This document shows positions 28,243 through 38,239 of a stretch of DNA of 38,981 nt, piece after piece. Under the pieces are notes generated by a model. The model ran no database searches and was not told the DNA's origin. It saw only the letters and a list, made by a program, of their open reading frames with translations. The translations under genes were made by a program, and so were the position numbers. Each line of letters starts with the position of its first letter. Position 1 is the first letter of the stretch. This DNA comes from Nitrososphaeraceae archaeon (GTDB taxonomy: Archaea; Thermoproteota; Nitrososphaeria; Nitrososphaerales; Nitrososphaeraceae): contig JADDOW010000010.1 in assembly GCA_016782225.1 (NCBI GenBank), positions 1 to 38,981 of the forward strand, given 5' to 3'.

Positions 28243-28823
28243 ATGCAATCGAAAAAGACATTGCTAATGACAACCTTTTTAGCCGTCATGGGAATATCCC
28301 TACTAAGGTTATCCCAAACTTTTGCTCAAACTTCAGTTGATACTGGCAGCAATAATGAAAACCAAACAGCAACTAATTTGCCAAAGCAAGAACATGAGTA
28401 AATAACAATGCAAAATACATCAATGTCAAAACCAGCGCCTGTTAGGCATCCAGGGCAACCACCACATGAGGTAGTAATTGCACGTCCACTACGAGATGAC
28501 GGAAAGGTGTATTTGGGGACAGTAACTTTTACTGCAAGTAAACCAATAGAAGTGGAAGTTCTCCATACTTATGTTATGAAACAAAAGCCTAATTTAACTC
28601 ATGGTGAGCCATACCATGCGGTATTGCCAGGGAACAACAGTATGGCCATTACCCATCTTCGCGATTTGGTTGATGTTCCGAAGGGATTAACGGTACAGGA
28701 ATAGGTTCCGGTTCACTTGATTTTGCAGTAAATGCACTAGTATTTCACAAGACAACAGGAGAGCCGTTTGCCGTAACATACACCATTGACGCAAAGGTTA
28801 AGGATATCGATGCGCCTGAATAG
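28243..28823 (+). pseudogene. Secreted protein with an in-frame ochre and a frameshift
   Basis: ATG 28243 (MQSKKTLLMTTFLAVMGISL) encodes a signal peptide ending FAQ, then an Asn/Thr-rich spacer. The frame hits TAA at 28399-28401 but continues unshifted with PAPVRHPGQPPHEVVIARPL and DDGKVYLGTVTFTASKPIEV. A one-base shift near 28690 follows, after which the other frame reads GTGIGSGSLDFAVNALVFHK and TYTIDAKVKDID to TAG 28821-28823. The repaired protein is about 193 aa with one beta-rich domain. I do not know the domain; it looks like an extracytoplasmic all-beta protein. Two independent lesions favour a real pseudogene. Confidence 0.7.
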
Positions 28824-28869
28824 TTACTCCAGACATAAATAGCGAATTCACTGCATCCGCATTTTTTCT

Positions 28870-29004
28870 TTAGACTTTGAGTTCTTTTACCATCTTGGTA
28901 ATCTGGTGCATCCAATTTAGCGGTGCCTCCATAGGCTCGTTAGGTGTAACAGAACTCCCTAATCCAACATGTGCTTTATCCACATTTGGATTGACATATT
29001 TCAA
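28870..29004 (-). CDS. Possible 44-aa protein or C-terminal remnant
   Basis: TTG 29004 opens KYVNPNVDKAHVGLGSSVTP and ends MHQITKMVKELKV. The sequence is strongly protein-like. Just upstream, another frame at about 29090-29165 reads NRDEEKAWYLFSLDDANYKD before a stop. Both may be parts of one decayed gene. No family is recognised. Confidence 0.4.
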   Translation of the reverse strand: MKYVNPNVDKAHVGLGSSVTPNEPMEAPLNWMHQITKMVKELKV

Positions 29005-29698
29005 GCACGAAGATGTTGAATTTGACGTATGTTATGGATGTGAGAGGGGTTAGGGATGGCGGATTGCTCGATTATACGTTATTGTCCCATATCTTTATAA
29101 TTTGCATCATCTAAACTGAATAGGTACCAAGCCTTTTCTTCATCCCTGTTTTTTTTAATCAAACTAACAATTTACATCAGGTATGTGAGTCCACGTAGTT
29201 ATTGGGCCCAATGGTGTTTGAGAAAGGCAGGTAAAGGGGTTCAGTTGATTTAGGATACAGTTTCACTTTATTTAGCATCTGAAATACCGCTACATGGTTA
29301 CACTCAATTTAGCCATCGCAGATACCAATCCCAATATTGGTTCTCCATAAGCGATTACGTTATTTCGTAAGATACAGTATACATAAGATGTCATACCAAT
29401 ACCAAAAGCAGACACGGTTCAAATTAACTATTTAAGTGTAATAGTTGTCTGAATTATTTGCATTAGTCGGGGAACAAACACCGTTTCAGCGGTACGTGTG
29501 CCAAAATCAATAAGGACAAATTAAAATAAATCCCGTCTATTTTGGGCTCATTCTTGACATGACTTTAAAGAATCCGCTAAATCCAGTGTTAGAAAACATT
29601 GGGTTTTCGTTTTATCGGTTTGTGATAGACCAACCTTAAAGGGACTGTTCATAAAAAAACGTATTTGTCATATGGCCAATATCAATTTCCTTGATAAT
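29005..29698. other. Convergent intergenic region carrying a family-1 repeat
   Basis: Apart from the gene scrap at 29090-29165 and repeat copy A at 29216-29288, I see no coding. GATACCAATCCCAATATTGG near 29320-29340 has slight similarity to family 2. Confidence 0.4.
29216..29288 (+). repeat. Dispersed intergenic repeat, family 1 (copy A)
   Basis: Block 1 is GTTTGAGAAAGGCAGGTAAA followed by GGGGTTCAG; block 2 is ACAGTTTCACTTTATTTA, then GAAATACC. GGGCCC sits just upstream at 29204. The same two blocks recur at 32354 and 33728. Confidence 0.6.
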
Positions 29699-30484
29699 CT
29701 ATTGCGTCGTATAGACCATGTAAAGCGAATTGTTTTTATGATCTACATATTTCCATTCTTTTTCATCTAAAGGAATTGCGTGAAGTTCTGTTTGTATGGA
29801 TGGATGAAGGAATTTGAATACGTTGTTTCCAACTGAAATTTTGTTAGGTCCAGTCAAGGAATTCATTTTTGCTGCCACATTCATAGGGTACCCGATCAAA
29901 TCTATTGGGGCGCTTTTATCAAACCCATACTGAATGGCCACATTTTCCCCTTCGTCCATGCTTATTTTAGCAGCTAGTTTTGGATAGCCATCTTTTTCAA
30001 AAATGGGGTTTATGCCGTCTTCTATTACATTAATCATGGATTTCGCACATCGAAAAGATTTATCACAAGCAAGATATTTGTTAAAACCGATTGGAAAAAA
30101 AGCAATAACTGCATCACCTACATATTTTAAGACAAATCCCTCATAGCTTTCAACAACTGAAGACAATTCATGTGAAAATGCTTTTATTACCTTGGCCATC
30201 TTCTCTACCGGTAACTCCATACTCATCCTTGTTGAGCCAACTAAATCCGCATACATCACGATAAGGGAAAGTTTGGAATCAATGTGCTTGAGCAGAAAAT
30301 TCTGGCCCCTTTTGATGGATGTGTTGAATTTGTAGCGTTCATGCAGGACATTCCAAAGCAAATCTCGCCTTTGCGATAACAGTGTTTGCAAGTCGAAAAC
30401 TGCGTCATTTCCAACAGGCAAACTACCGTTACTTTCGTCGTTCTCCATATGGCCATTTGTATCCCTGTCTGTATCCATTATCAT
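29699..30484 (-). CDS. Soluble class III nucleotidyl (adenylate-type) cyclase, 261 aa
   Basis: A CHD-type cyclase domain occupies about 70-260 after a 60-residue acidic lead. Metal Asp80 (YADLVGST) and Asp124 (KYVGDAV) are present. Lys120 and Asp195 (IDLIG) are at the positions that select adenine. Asn202 of the transition-state pair is present, but the usual Arg four residues later is Lys206 (NVAAK). It should convert ATP to cAMP in the cytoplasm, possibly weakly because of the Arg-to-Lys change. No membrane span or sensor domain is fused. ATG 30484 has GAGGT 7-12 nt upstream. It is divergent from the poly-Gln protein gene, so the 210-bp gap holds both promoters. Confidence 0.85.
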   Translation of the reverse strand: MIMDTDRDTNGHMENDESNGSLPVGNDAVFDLQTLLSQRRDLLWNVLHERYKFNTSIKRGQNFLLKHIDSKLSLIVMYADLVGSTRMSMELPVEKMAKVIKAFSHELSSVVESYEGFVLKYVGDAVIAFFPIGFNKYLACDKSFRCAKSMINVIEDGINPIFEKDGYPKLAAKISMDEGENVAIQYGFDKSAPIDLIGYPMNVAAKMNSLTGPNKISVGNNVFKFLHPSIQTELHAIPLDEKEWKYVDHKNNSLYMVYTTQ

Positions 30485-30694
30485 GCCAATACCTCTTTAA
30501 TTAGATCAAATACAATTAAGAAGTTTAATTTTATTTGTTTTTGTGACATATTGGCCATAGATGTCCCATATATGGATACAGTTATTCCAAAAGCAGAATG
30601 CTGGTTTACACAAAACCTTAATTTAGGTGCAAAACATACAAATCAAGTTTATCCAATAAGATACTACTAATATGCTATTCACCATACTATAATT

Positions 30695-31759
<1,065 letters not shown>

Positions 31760-32519
31760 ATATTGCATCCTTTTTTATTTTTCCATATGCAGTTGCGTAA
31801 TTTTGCGCAGTTTTTGACATAGAGATAGACCATATAGTAACGTTTTATGGCCTGCAAATTCCAAAAAGCATCAATAAATCATTTCAAAAGAAGGGGAACA
31901 ACAAGCATGTTGTTCATGGTTGCCCCGAATGCAAAATAATGCAATCTCCATCTTATGGGCATAATCAAAGCATTTTTTTGTTTCGCATAGATTAACCACA
32001 TAATTTGAAACTTCACCAGGTTCAACAAGCATGGTTTAGGAGTAGGTAATTTGTAGTTTTTTTTGGCTTTGAGCTTTAGTGGCATCACCAATGAATTGGA
32101 CAATATTGTCTCGCCATTTCCAATATTGCGCGTATTGTTTTCTTTAATGCCACTGCATTTGAATAACAAAGACCCACTCAAAGCCAGAACAATTGAATCC
32201 GCTAAAGCAGGGAAAAGTATGCCCGGTGTCACCAGGGTCCTTTTTATGATATTTTATTATCACATGACACAACAATGTCATATCAATTCAGATTGTAAAG
32301 GAAAGAAGCATTGCCCTATTTTATAGTAGGATTTAGCGTGGTACTCAAGGGGGGTCTGAGCAAGGCAGGTAAAGTGGTTCAGTCAAAATCATAGAGGGGG
32401 TTTAGTTTAATTAATTTTTGATACCAAATAAAATTACACTTGTATCGGTATTTCTATATGCTAATACCCAAATCCACTCTTCAGACTTTTAAATACACCA
32501 TATTTCAAATGGATAGCAG
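31760..32519. other. Convergent intergenic region with family-1 repeat and ambiguous frames
   Basis: A 117-codon minus frame (31879-32232, GTG start, TPGILFPALADSIVLALSG...) and an overlapping 87-codon plus frame (32063-32326) cannot both be real; neither matches a family I know. ATGACA-CAACAA-TGTCAT forms a 6-bp hairpin near 32263-32280. Repeat copy B is at 32354-32425. Confidence 0.35.
32354..32425 (+). repeat. Dispersed intergenic repeat, family 1 (copy B)
   Basis: GTCTGAGCAAGGCAGGTAAA then GTGGTTCAGTC, a G5 run, TTTAGTTTAATTAATTTTTG and ATACC. It matches copies A and C block for block. Confidence 0.6.
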
Positions 32520-32834
32520 TTATTCGATGAGCACATAAACACCATTATCCTCGGTTTTGACATCATATGTTTTTAAAGGTGTCTCTGCGGGTGGGTTTTG
32601 CGGTATGCCGTCTTCTAGTTTAAAATCAGAACTATGCAGTGGACATGTTATGGTTTTTTCTTCCTCGTTTAGAAATCCTGTCGAAAGGTCAGCATACGCA
32701 TGAGTACATATCCTATCGGTTGCAAAGATTTTGTCTTTTAATCGGGCTATGAGGATATTTGCATTATTGTGATCAAATTCCTTAATGTCGCCATCATTTA
32801 AAGAATTTTCGTCGCATACTCTAATCCATCCCAT
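32520..32834 (-). CDS. Small Rieske [2Fe-2S] ferredoxin, 104 aa
   Basis: The cluster ligands are C43-T-H45 and C64-P-L-H67 (CTHAYADL, CPLHSSDF), the two-Cys two-His Rieske arrangement, 18 residues apart. The total length matches stand-alone Rieske ferredoxins of the dioxygenase/NirD-like group, without a membrane anchor. It acts as a one-electron carrier in the cytoplasm; the partner is unknown because no oxygenase or reductase gene is adjacent. ATG 32834; a TATA-like CTTAAAG lies about 30 nt upstream on the minus strand. Confidence 0.88.
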   Translation of the reverse strand: MGWIRVCDENSLNDGDIKEFDHNNANILIARLKDKIFATDRICTHAYADLSTGFLNEEEKTITCPLHSSDFKLEDGIPQNPPAETPLKTYDVKTEDNGVYVLIE

Positions 32835-33125
32835 GATAATCTATTATTAATGCATCATCTTTAAGTGTTATACCTTTTCTTTGATGTTTTGTATATGCAT
32901 TTGTCTAAAATTGATGGAACACAATTTCTCAACTTATGCCGGTAGGAAATAAAGCTTGCCTTGACAAAACACTAATGAATAAGGATGCAAACTAGCCGTA
33001 TTGGCTTAACTTCTCATCCCATATCTCCATTATTATCATTACAGTTTTGTTCTAACGATAAATTGAATTAATTTGCCATATTCTCGGCATAATGGATATA
33101 TTGTAGGATATGCCCAATGTTGGGT

Positions 33126-33344
33126 ATGACACACGTTGCAAAGGTAATAGAAATAATAGGTTCGTCAGACAAGAGTTGGGACGACGCAGCACAGGTAGCA
33201 TTGAATGAAGCTACAAAAACAATCCATGGAATAACAGGAATAGAGGTAACCAATATGACAGCAAAAGTTGACCCTACTACTGGAAAAATAACTGAGTATC
33301 ATTCCGTTGTAAAAATAGCTTTTCGAGTAGAGCATCCTCAATAG
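33126..33344 (+). CDS. Dodecin (flavin-binding protein), 72 aa
   Basis: The pattern HVAKVIEIIGSSDKSWDDAA, then ATKTIHGITGIEV, then EYHSVVKIAFRVE matches dodecins from end to end: one helix on a three-strand sheet, assembling as a dodecamer that stores or buffers flavin. The length is standard. I chose ATG 33126 over the ATG at 33117 because family members begin close to the first strand. Cytoplasmic, monocistronic. Confidence 0.85.
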   Translation: MTHVAKVIEIIGSSDKSWDDAAQVALNEATKTIHGITGIEVTNMTAKVDPTTGKITEYHSVVKIAFRVEHPQ

Positions 33345-34070
33345 GATAAAAAACAATTCAGAGGGTACATTGTGAGCTTGGTATTGGCAGTTTAAATCTG
33401 CAACCGGAAAATGCAAAACACAATCAACTGTTTCATAACCACCATGACAGCCATAAAGATTTTTCTAAAGTCATTTGTTAATTTTTTTGGATTTTGTATC
33501 AAGTGTCAAATTACAAAAGTAAATAATTATTTTTGAAAATACAATAAATTGTTTATTTGGTCTGAAAGGATTATAGATAGTCTTAGAATGGAACTAAAGC
33601 TCGAATTCTTGTTGCATGTCTAACATTTATTTATCATAGTTTATGGTAAAAGTTCAATTAGTCATCAGAAAAAAAACGGGATAAAGCAACGGAAGGGCCC
33701 AGTTACTTTTCATCTTTGGCTCATGGGGTTTGATTAAGGCAGGTAAGTGGTTCAGTCTAATTATGGCAGGGTTTCAGTTTATTTAACTTTTAAAATATAG
33801 TGATCAAGTCATGCTCAAAGCATCATGGCCTAGAGTTTAGTAATAGATGTTACGATTCTAAACCTTTTTTTATATTGATAATCACCAAGAAAACAATGAA
33901 TGATTTGAGGTCTCGAGGTAACGACTAGAAGGATATTATAAAAGAAAGGATCTTGTTATGAGTAAATAGGAGTATCAAATCAAGCACTAGCTTAATTGTC
34001 CTTGTCTCATAAAATGGATAAACCTGTCAAGGCATCGATTTGAAACTTCCATATCCCGACAATGAACGAA
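33345..34070. other. Convergent intergenic region with family-1 repeat
   Basis: No gene is supported. A short His-rich open stretch (LFHNHHDSHKD, about 33429-33461) has no start. Repeat copy C lies at 33728-33800 with GGGCCC 32 nt upstream at 33695-33700. Confidence 0.4.
33728..33800 (+). repeat. Dispersed intergenic repeat, family 1 (copy C)
   Basis: GTTTGATTAAGGCAGGTAAG then TGGTTCAGTC, AGGGTTTCAGTTTATTTAAC and TTTTAAAATA. Note that GGTTCAGT and GGTTTCAGT recur inside the element. Confidence 0.6.
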
Positions 34071-34730
34071 TTAGCCAGGTTTGGCAGAAGTGGTGGTGGA
34101 TGTGTTGGTATATAGAAATGTTGGCAGTATCTTGTCGAATGAATTTGTATCAAGGCTGGTTGAAATGAAGAAGCTGTTTGCATTTGAATTCACTCTTTTA
34201 CCCACTGCATATTGATGCACTTTAAATGGCATAGTGAATTCGATTAATTGCCGGTTCTCATCCTTGACTTTGTTTATTTCAATATTGTTAGTGCCATAAT
34301 TTGTGGTGGTGGAATTTGAGTCGGACCCCCTATTGTCAACTTGGGCTATCTTATGCCCTGTCTCTGATGGATTTGACGATAGCAGCACATCTCCATTTCT
34401 GTCCATAATCTTTATGTATCTAATATATATGGAATTGTCAAATGTTGCGTCAATTTCCCCAATCTTTTGCCCTAAAATGATGAATGAATCATTGTATCCG
34501 TAATAGGAAGGGTTGTTGTCTCGTTCCTGTTCATTTGCCAAAAGAATATTCCTTACATCTTCGTCAGCAGAAAGACGATAAGCTAAATGATTGGTTTGAT
34601 TAGAATATATCTCAAGAGCGAATTGCCTCACCCCTGCCAAAAGACTCGCTTAAGAACTGGTTTTCTATTCTCCCCTTAAGTAAGTCGTTTGCTATGTTTG
34701 AACTCAATATGACTATTATGCCGAGGTACA
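34071..34730 (-). pseudogene. Extracellular sensor domain of a histidine kinase, truncated and frameshifted
   Basis: A membrane segment (LYLGIIVILSSN) leads into NDLLKGRIENQFLSESFGRG and then, after a one-base shift near 34615, EIYSNQTNHLAYRLSADEDV, the start of a dCACHE-like sensor. The sensor runs to about 34071 and contains SIYIRYIKIMDRNGDVLLSS. No second membrane span, HisKA or ATPase domain follows in any frame, so this is a sensor half without a kinase. The apparent N-terminus of the frame (34809 to about 34730) is antisense to a kinase remnant and is not genuine, so the true start is lost. Confidence 0.65.
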
Positions 34731-34813
34731 GGATTTGACCTCTTTTACTTCCAAGGGAGTTGTTGAATCCCACGGTGGAAAGATATGGGTGTCCCTGTCT
34801 TTGACTCAAAAGT
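34725..34813 (+). pseudogene. Remnant of a histidine kinase ATPase C-terminus
   Basis: On the plus strand the DNA reads GTG, then shifts frame, then KGVVESHGGKIWVSL, the G2-box end of a HATPase domain (usual form GTGLGL.ISK.IVE.HGGKIW). Only about 25 codons survive. It abuts the head of the truncated sensor on the opposite strand, marking a rearrangement junction near 34700-34730. Confidence 0.55.
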
Positions 34814-34952
34814 TTACTCTTTTCCGTAAATCAACTTCAATGATCTAGTCCAATTTGGCGTAACAATAACCTGTTGCTCATCATATATCTCAATAAAGGA
34901 TTATGCTTTGCAACGAGTATAATTCATATACAAAATAACACTTTTTGCTTAT

Positions 34953-35777
34953 GTGCCCTACATTTCCTTAGACAATGATTTAAAGATCTACTATGAAGCA
35001 TATGGAGATGAGAACTCTTATCCAATAGTTTTGATTCATCCCCTGGGAGGAAACATAAAGATATGGGAAGAAGAAATTCGCCTTATTTTACGTTCTGGAA
35101 ACTATAGAATAATATCTTATGAAATACGAGGGCATCACAGATCCAGCATGGGAAAAAATGATAACTATACAATGGATGATTTAGCCAATGATCTAGACAG
35201 ATTACTAAATGAATTAAATATAGGAAAATGCACCCTAATTGGTCATTCAATAGGTGGTAAAATAGCTGCAGTATATGCAAAACACAATTCGCATAAGATA
35301 GATGCAATAATATTCATAAGTGGATCCTCAATACCAATACCCGAAGACAAGCTAGAAGACTCCATTTCAATAAAACTGGCCACTACAAAGGGGGTGGAAG
35401 CAGTAGCAGAGTATGAACGACAACAAAAACATGGAAAGGAAAAGGCGTTTGAGGATGAGAAGGAATGGAATCTGTTTAAAGAAATATTTACAAAAACCTC
35501 TGCTGAAGGCTTTGTTGCTGCAAGAAATGCATTACGTACAATGCCTGATGATATAAATAATGTCTTAAGGAATGCCGATTGTAAGCTATATGGAATAGTC
35601 GGTAGCGATGATGAAGTATTTATGAATATAAAGAGCAAAATGAAGCAAGAAATTCCGAAATTTAATTTAAGAATTATTGAGGGAGAGGGACACTGGTTAA
35701 TACTTCACAATCCGGACGCATTCGACAATGTATTGGAAGAATTTCTAAAAGAGATAAATTTGCAGGAAGTAGTGTGA
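34953..35777 (+). CDS. Alpha/beta hydrolase, 274 aa
   Basis: The nucleophile elbow GHSIGG places Ser at residue 99. The oxyanion region is IHPLGG (28-33), and RGHHRSS (59-65) is the usual strand-4 motif. A later GSDDEVF (218-223) offers the acid and GEGHWLILHNP (244-254) the His247. This is the classic order of a serine hydrolase of the 3-oxoadipate enol-lactonase/haloperoxidase-like group. Soluble and cytoplasmic; substrate unknown. GTG 34953 is the start (an out-of-frame ATG overlaps it). The gene is intact and its AT-rich codon use matches the surrounding DNA. Confidence 0.87.
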   Translation: MPYISLDNDLKIYYEAYGDENSYPIVLIHPLGGNIKIWEEEIRLILRSGNYRIISYEIRGHHRSSMGKNDNYTMDDLANDLDRLLNELNIGKCTLIGHSIGGKIAAVYAKHNSHKIDAIIFISGSSIPIPEDKLEDSISIKLATTKGVEAVAEYERQQKHGKEKAFEDEKEWNLFKEIFTKTSAEGFVAARNALRTMPDDINNVLRNADCKLYGIVGSDDEVFMNIKSKMKQEIPKFNLRIIEGEGHWLILHNPDAFDNVLEEFLKEINLQEVV

Positions 35778-36127
35778 AGGGATCAGGAAATAAATACATA
35801 TTAATAATGATGTAAAGAAATTAGCACAAAAAACAAACACTTTTTAGGTAAATTAATAATCCATATTTTAAATATATACTGGAATTGCGGCTGTTCATGC
35901 TATAACTGTTTATTTAAATACCTACTTTCACATTTTTGCTAGTTTGACAGTTTTCAATTACGATATGACTGGGAGAGATAGTAGTTTCATTGTCAAGTCT
36001 TTTATAATATCTTCAGCATTAATGTTGAATTTTGTAGATTCATATTCCTACCCTCAACAACAATGCCAATTATTCTTATAATGTTATTGCTAGTTTCTAT
36101 ATTATGGGCATAGATTTTCTTATTTCA
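35778..36127. other. Decayed minus-strand frames, no intact gene
   Basis: Two adjoining frames between 36112 and 35958 read NNIIRIIGIVVEGR and then KFNINAEDIIKDLTMKLLSL. They may be the broken continuation of the micro-protein at 36128-36277, whose alternate frame reads KYDEIRKSMPII. If so, one protein of about 110 aa has been split by at least two shifts. Confidence 0.35.
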
Positions 36128-36277
36128 TCATATTTTAAATATAAAGCACCTCATAACCCATAGCAACCATCCACCTAAAATAATGGGCAGGTCTGCTAAA
36201 TCCATATCACGTTCTTTTCCGTTACGGTCAACTGTCACATAATATAGCCACATCAAACCTGTCTGTGGAAAAAACAT
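36128..36277 (-). CDS. Membrane micro-protein, 49 aa
   Basis: ATG 36277 gives MFFPQTGLMWLYYVTVDRNG, a polar middle (KERDMDLADLP), then the hydrophobic segment IILGGWLLWVM and a short basic end. This is a convincing small single-span protein, too short for usual gene calling. The protein may once have been longer (see the adjoining broken frames). A family-1 repeat lies 44 nt upstream of its start on the other strand. Confidence 0.5.
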   Translation of the reverse strand: MFFPQTGLMWLYYVTVDRNGKERDMDLADLPIILGGWLLWVMRCFIFKI

Positions 36278-36320
36278 TACGAACCTAAAAAATAGTCAAA
36301 TTTGGCGTTGGTTAAAGTGG

Positions 36321-36368
36321 GTTTGAGTTTGGTAGGCAAAGAGGTTCACAGGTCTTTCCAAATTAAGG
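36321..36368 (+). repeat. Dispersed intergenic repeat, family 1 (copy D, partial)
   Basis: GTTTGAGTTTGGTAGGCAAAG then AGGTTCACAGG matches block 1 of copies A-C with substitutions. Block 2 is not recognisable. Confidence 0.45.
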
Positions 36369-36536
36369 ACAATCTACAACAATCATTTTTGAGGCAAAAC
36401 AACAATTTAGGGTAACAAAAAAGGGAATCGTAGTTGACATGAACTTTGTCATCCAAAACATATCTTTTTGTCTATTCAAGTGAAATACTTTGAAAATTTG
36501 GAATTGCGTACTTTAAAGAATTTTCTTTAACCCGGT

Positions 36537-36704
36537 TTAATCCTGCCCTAAACGACCTTCCATTCGCAGCTCAGAAAGAATCTTCATCAAGGTGTCATAA
36601 TCAATGTTAACTTCATTTAGGATAAACGAATGATCCACTTTTCCATGTTTTTTTACAAATCTTAAAATTGTCTGCTTTTTCTTTTCATACACCCTATCCT
36701 GCAT
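36537..36704 (-). CDS. Small winged-helix-like protein, 55 aa
   Basis: ATG 36704 opens MQDRVYEKKKQTILRFVKKH, then GKVDHSFILNEVNIDYDTLM and KILSELRMEGRLGQD. The order helix, GKVDH turn, helix, NIDYDTL, helix, LRMEGRL is that of a minimal helix-turn-helix/winged-helix domain, as in small archaeal DNA-binding proteins that read whether a second helix of a wing is present. No ligand domain. Isolated gene. Confidence 0.65.
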   Translation of the reverse strand: MQDRVYEKKKQTILRFVKKHGKVDHSFILNEVNIDYDTLMKILSELRMEGRLGQD

Positions 36705-37272
36705 CAATATGAGGACCCAAATAACAAATATTACTTTTTATTTACTGGCACATAATGCACAAAACTGTGGCATAGGATCACGTCTAGTTTTTTTTATAAA
36801 TAAAATACCCATGCAAGCAACAAACAAATGCACCAATGGGACATGCCAATTATTCCTCGGTTAGATTTATTTACTTACTGATGACTTTTAGAATAGAACT
36901 GATCTGTATTAACGGGCCCAAGGGGGCTAATGCCTATATCGGTTCTCTAAAAGAGGTTCTACTATTTTATAAAGTATTGTTAAATTTAAGGATTATGATA
37001 AACCATGCATATTGAATTGGATGACAACAAGTATTAATATTTTAACTCCATACATGAATTCTATTTAAAGTATTTTATGTCAATGTCCAAATTTTATCTT
37101 CGTCTCATACTACGTTTGCAGTAAAGCCTGTGTCAAAAGGAACATCTGATAACTTAAATATGATACTTATGGTTATGGCCTTGAAAAGCTTGAAATGTTA
37201 TATCATCTATATACAATAGATAACTTTCTCATCCTTTTTGCAAACACCAACTGAACCCAACAACTAATTTAA
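36705..37272. other. Intergenic with a family-2 repeat
   Basis: No open frame of note. A family-2 repeat copy is at 36922-36973, with GGGCCC just before it at 36914. An ACTGATGACT/AACTGATC pair near 36877-36902 weakly resembles C/D-box sRNA boxes but is incomplete. Confidence 0.4.
36922..36973 (+). repeat. Dispersed intergenic repeat, family 2 (copy d)
   Basis: GGGGGCTAATGCCTATATCG then GTTCTCTAAAAGAGGTTCTAC and an AT-rich end. It aligns best with copy a. Confidence 0.5.
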
Positions 37273-37950
37273 TCAACGGGGAACATGAAGTTCCATTAAC
37301 TTTTCCTCATCTTTTATTATGATATCATGAAAGTCTAATAACGTTTCCAACACGATATCTAAGGTAGGCAAATATTCGTTATTGATTTCAAAATCACTTA
37401 TTGTCGAGAAATCAGCAGGTCCTATATTGTGAGATAAATAATGCGTTGTTAAACCTTGTCTAAGAAAATCGTATTTAGAATAATCAATGAATTCCCTGTA
37501 AAAGTTAAAAAATTCATTTAATCTCATCAATTCTCTTTGAACAACACTTATCCTATATGATATCTTGTGTTTACATTCAGAGGAATCAATTTCTCCAAAC
37601 AAATATTGTATTACACAATCCATAATTTCTTTAGTACTAGTATCAATTATTCTCAAAGGAGACTTTATTAGATGTATAAAAGATAAGTTATTCTTCGCAT
37701 AAATATCAAAGATGAATTTATTGAGTTTAATCTGATAGTTTATCATACTATTAGTTTTAGAAATAATGGCATTATACCCTTCTTGTTCTTTTTTCTGTAA
37801 TTTGTAAACATAGACTGTTAGTATTATACTTATAATGAGGGAAGCATAGGAAAGATAAATTTCATTTGTTAATATCCCAAATATAATTCGCCAATTTTCA
37901 AAAGTGAATGGATAATATTCAATAGGGTAATACAGAAAATTGGTTATCAA
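37273..37950 (-). CDS. Membrane-anchored hypothetical protein, 225 aa
   Basis: ATG 37950; one clear hydrophobic segment at about residues 33-50 (LSYASLIISIILTVYVY), a basic/Gln-rich juxtamembrane part (KLQKKEQEGYN), then a long helical cytoplasmic domain of about 170 residues ending LMELHVPR. No catalytic motif is visible and I do not recognise the family. The topology is like that of small signalling or stress-sensing membrane proteins. Very AT-rich codons; isolated gene, intact. Confidence 0.65.
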   Translation of the reverse strand: MITNFLYYPIEYYPFTFENWRIIFGILTNEIYLSYASLIISIILTVYVYKLQKKEQEGYNAIISKTNSMINYQIKLNKFIFDIYAKNNLSFIHLIKSPLRIIDTSTKEIMDCVIQYLFGEIDSSECKHKISYRISVVQRELMRLNEFFNFYREFIDYSKYDFLRQGLTTHYLSHNIGPADFSTISDFEINNEYLPTLDIVLETLLDFHDIIIKDEEKLMELHVPR

Positions 37951-38239
37951 TTTCAGTTATCAAAATAATATATTGAATATTAAGATACATAGATTATGTT
38001 TTTATCACAAGAATTATAATAAATAACATTAATAATATATTGAATTTCTCCAAAAACGTTCATTATCAAAGTGGACCGGGGGGGATGTGATTCAAAAATA
38101 ATCAAATCCAAAATTATGTATTTGTTAAGATTTTTGCATGAGCATGGTATATTATTTTAAGCAACTTTTAAAGTTGTCAATAATCTATGGAAACCATTAT
38201 TTTCTCTTTAGTTTAATTTGAAAAATTAGTTAAGGAAAT
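37951..38239. other. Intergenic, no feature beyond a G7 run
   Basis: AT-rich; a seven-G run lies near 38079-38085. No frame of note. Confidence 0.35.

Noticed and set aside
36876-36903. C/D-box sRNA
   Set aside because: The C box lacks the leading purine and no second C'/D pair follows.
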